From an uncultured Eubacteriaceae bacterium (GTDB lineage: Bacteria > Bacillota > Clostridia > Eubacteriales > UBA1433), in contig CALGIV010000104.1 in assembly GCA_937914785.1 (NCBI GenBank), positions 1 to 5,538 on the forward strand: DNA of 5,538 bases, written 5' to 3'. Positions 4,741-5,538 of the stretch are shown here, one piece after another; position 1 is the stretch's first letter, and every line of letters begins with the position of its first letter. The notes beneath the pieces were generated by a model. It did no database searches. It was given only the letters and a program-made list of their open reading frames with translations, and was not told the DNA's origin. The translations under genes and the position numbers were made by a program.

Positions 4741-5538
4741 ATGAAAAAAAATTTGCGCAAAATAAGCGCAGCGATTTTATACGGATTGTTTTATAGTGTG
4801 GGGCTGAATTTTTTTATCCGCGGTGCAGATATTTATTCCGGTGGCGTGACGGGGCTTTCGCAATTGATCAACACGTTCTTGCCAGTGCCGTTGTGGCTAT
4901 TGGTGTTTTTGTTTAATGTGCCGCTCGTGCTGACTGCCTGGTTCAAGCTTGGCCGGAAGTTTACCCTCTTTACGCTGGTGGCGATTTTATCGTCAGTCCT
5001 TTTTTTAAGGATTATGCCACAAATTGTGTTGACAGACAATGTCTTGCTCTGTGCACTGTTTGGCGGAGCATTTAGCGGAATTGGGACGGGAATTTGTATG
5101 CGCGAAGGATTTAGTGCCGGCGGAACCGACATTGTTTTGCTCATCGTTCAGAAGACGACGGGCAAAACAGTTGGGGAAGTGGGAATGATTATCAACGGCA
5201 TCATTGTCATACTGGCGGGGTTTTTGTTTGGCTGGGAAAAGGCGATGTTAAGCCTCGTGACGATCTTTGTGACGAACACGGTGATGAATCGTTTTTATTT
5301 GCAACAGTATAAGATGACGATGACAATTTTTACGAAGAAGCCGGAGGAAGTCCGAAAAATGCTGTTGGAAAGAAACCATCACGGCATTACAGTCATACCG
5401 AATGCTTACGGCGCTTATACGAATGAACCCGTCTGTATGCTGATCACGGTTGTCTCGCAATATGAATTGTTCTTTTTGAAAAAATGTATCGCGGAAGCGG
5501 ATGAAGATGCGTTTGTCAACATACAGCCCACGAGCGAA
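4741..5538 (+). CDS. YitT-family membrane protein (DUF161 + DUF2179), 3' truncated by window
   Basis: The ATG at 4741 is preceded by AAGGAA (4729-4734) at a 6-nt spacing. The frame is open for 266 codons to the window edge; family members are usually about 280-290 residues, so only a short tail is missing. The N-terminal part is an integral membrane domain with hydrophobic segments at about 8-26, 50-67, 74-92, 101-120, 145-164 and 168-185. It carries the family signatures GLNFFIRGADIYSGGVTG (21-38) and REGFSAGGTDI (121-131), the second an internal echo of the first. From about 190 the protein is soluble and matches the DUF2179 domain (KMTMTIFTKKPEEV, HHGIT, GAYTNEPVCMLITVV), a small fold thought to bind a ligand. 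The transport substrate or role of most YitT proteins is unknown. It appears to have its own promoter and possible operator. Confidence 0.92.
   Translation, partial: MKKNLRKISAAILYGLFYSVGLNFFIRGADIYSGGVTGLSQLINTFLPVPLWLLVFLFNVPLVLTAWFKLGRKFTLFTLVAILSSVLFLRIMPQIVLTDNVLLCALFGGAFSGIGTGICMREGFSAGGTDIVLLIVQKTTGKTVGEVGMIINGIIVILAGFLFGWEKAMLSLVTIFVTNTVMNRFYLQQYKMTMTIFTKKPEEVRKMLLERNHHGITVIPNAYGAYTNEPVCMLITVVSQYELFFLKKCIAEADEDAFVNIQPTSE

Noticed and set aside
4833..5144. 103-codon minus-strand frame opposite the YitT-family gene
   Set aside because: It is antisense to a clear membrane protein and has low-complexity Asn/Pro/Ser/Thr content without family motifs.

Overview
The window looks like chromosomal DNA from a member of the Bacillota, possibly Clostridia or Negativicutes. 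The evidence is the Bacillus/Clostridium-type glucose-6-phosphate isomerase, a YitT-family membrane protein with its DUF2179 tail, GGAGG-like ribosome binding sites, frequent TTG/GTG starts and intermediate GC. I cannot name the genus. I see no rRNA, tRNA, CRISPR array or transposase.

Layout. Positions 1-105 may hold the tail of an unidentified plus-strand gene, followed by a gene-poor stretch with a possible minus-strand acetyltransferase C-terminal remnant (226-366). pgi (minus, 367-1596) and an alpha-phosphohexomutase gene (plus, 1724-3236) are divergently transcribed from a short shared intergenic region. Next comes a plus-strand gene (3372-4397) for a protein that looks like a radical-SAM homologue without its iron-sulphur cysteines. 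A rho-independent terminator follows at about 4533-4555, then a putative promoter and operator-like palindrome, then a YitT-family membrane protein gene (4741 to the window end, truncated).

Function. Pgi (glucose-6-P to fructose-6-P) and the phosphohexomutase (glucose-1-P to glucose-6-P, or the mannose equivalents) act on the same sugar-phosphate node, so the divergent pair makes metabolic sense. The mutase reading frame is broken by a 13-nt insertion at 2284-2296. The insertion creates a 28-nt near-perfect palindrome and an 8-bp direct repeat, the signature of a template-switch mutation. Deleting exactly one 13-nt unit restores a full 499-residue protein with all four active-site loops.

The two most notable items are this frame-breaking palindrome, which could be a recent lesion, a reversible switch, an assembly error or (least likely) a bypass element, and the radical-SAM-like pseudoenzyme at 3372-4397.
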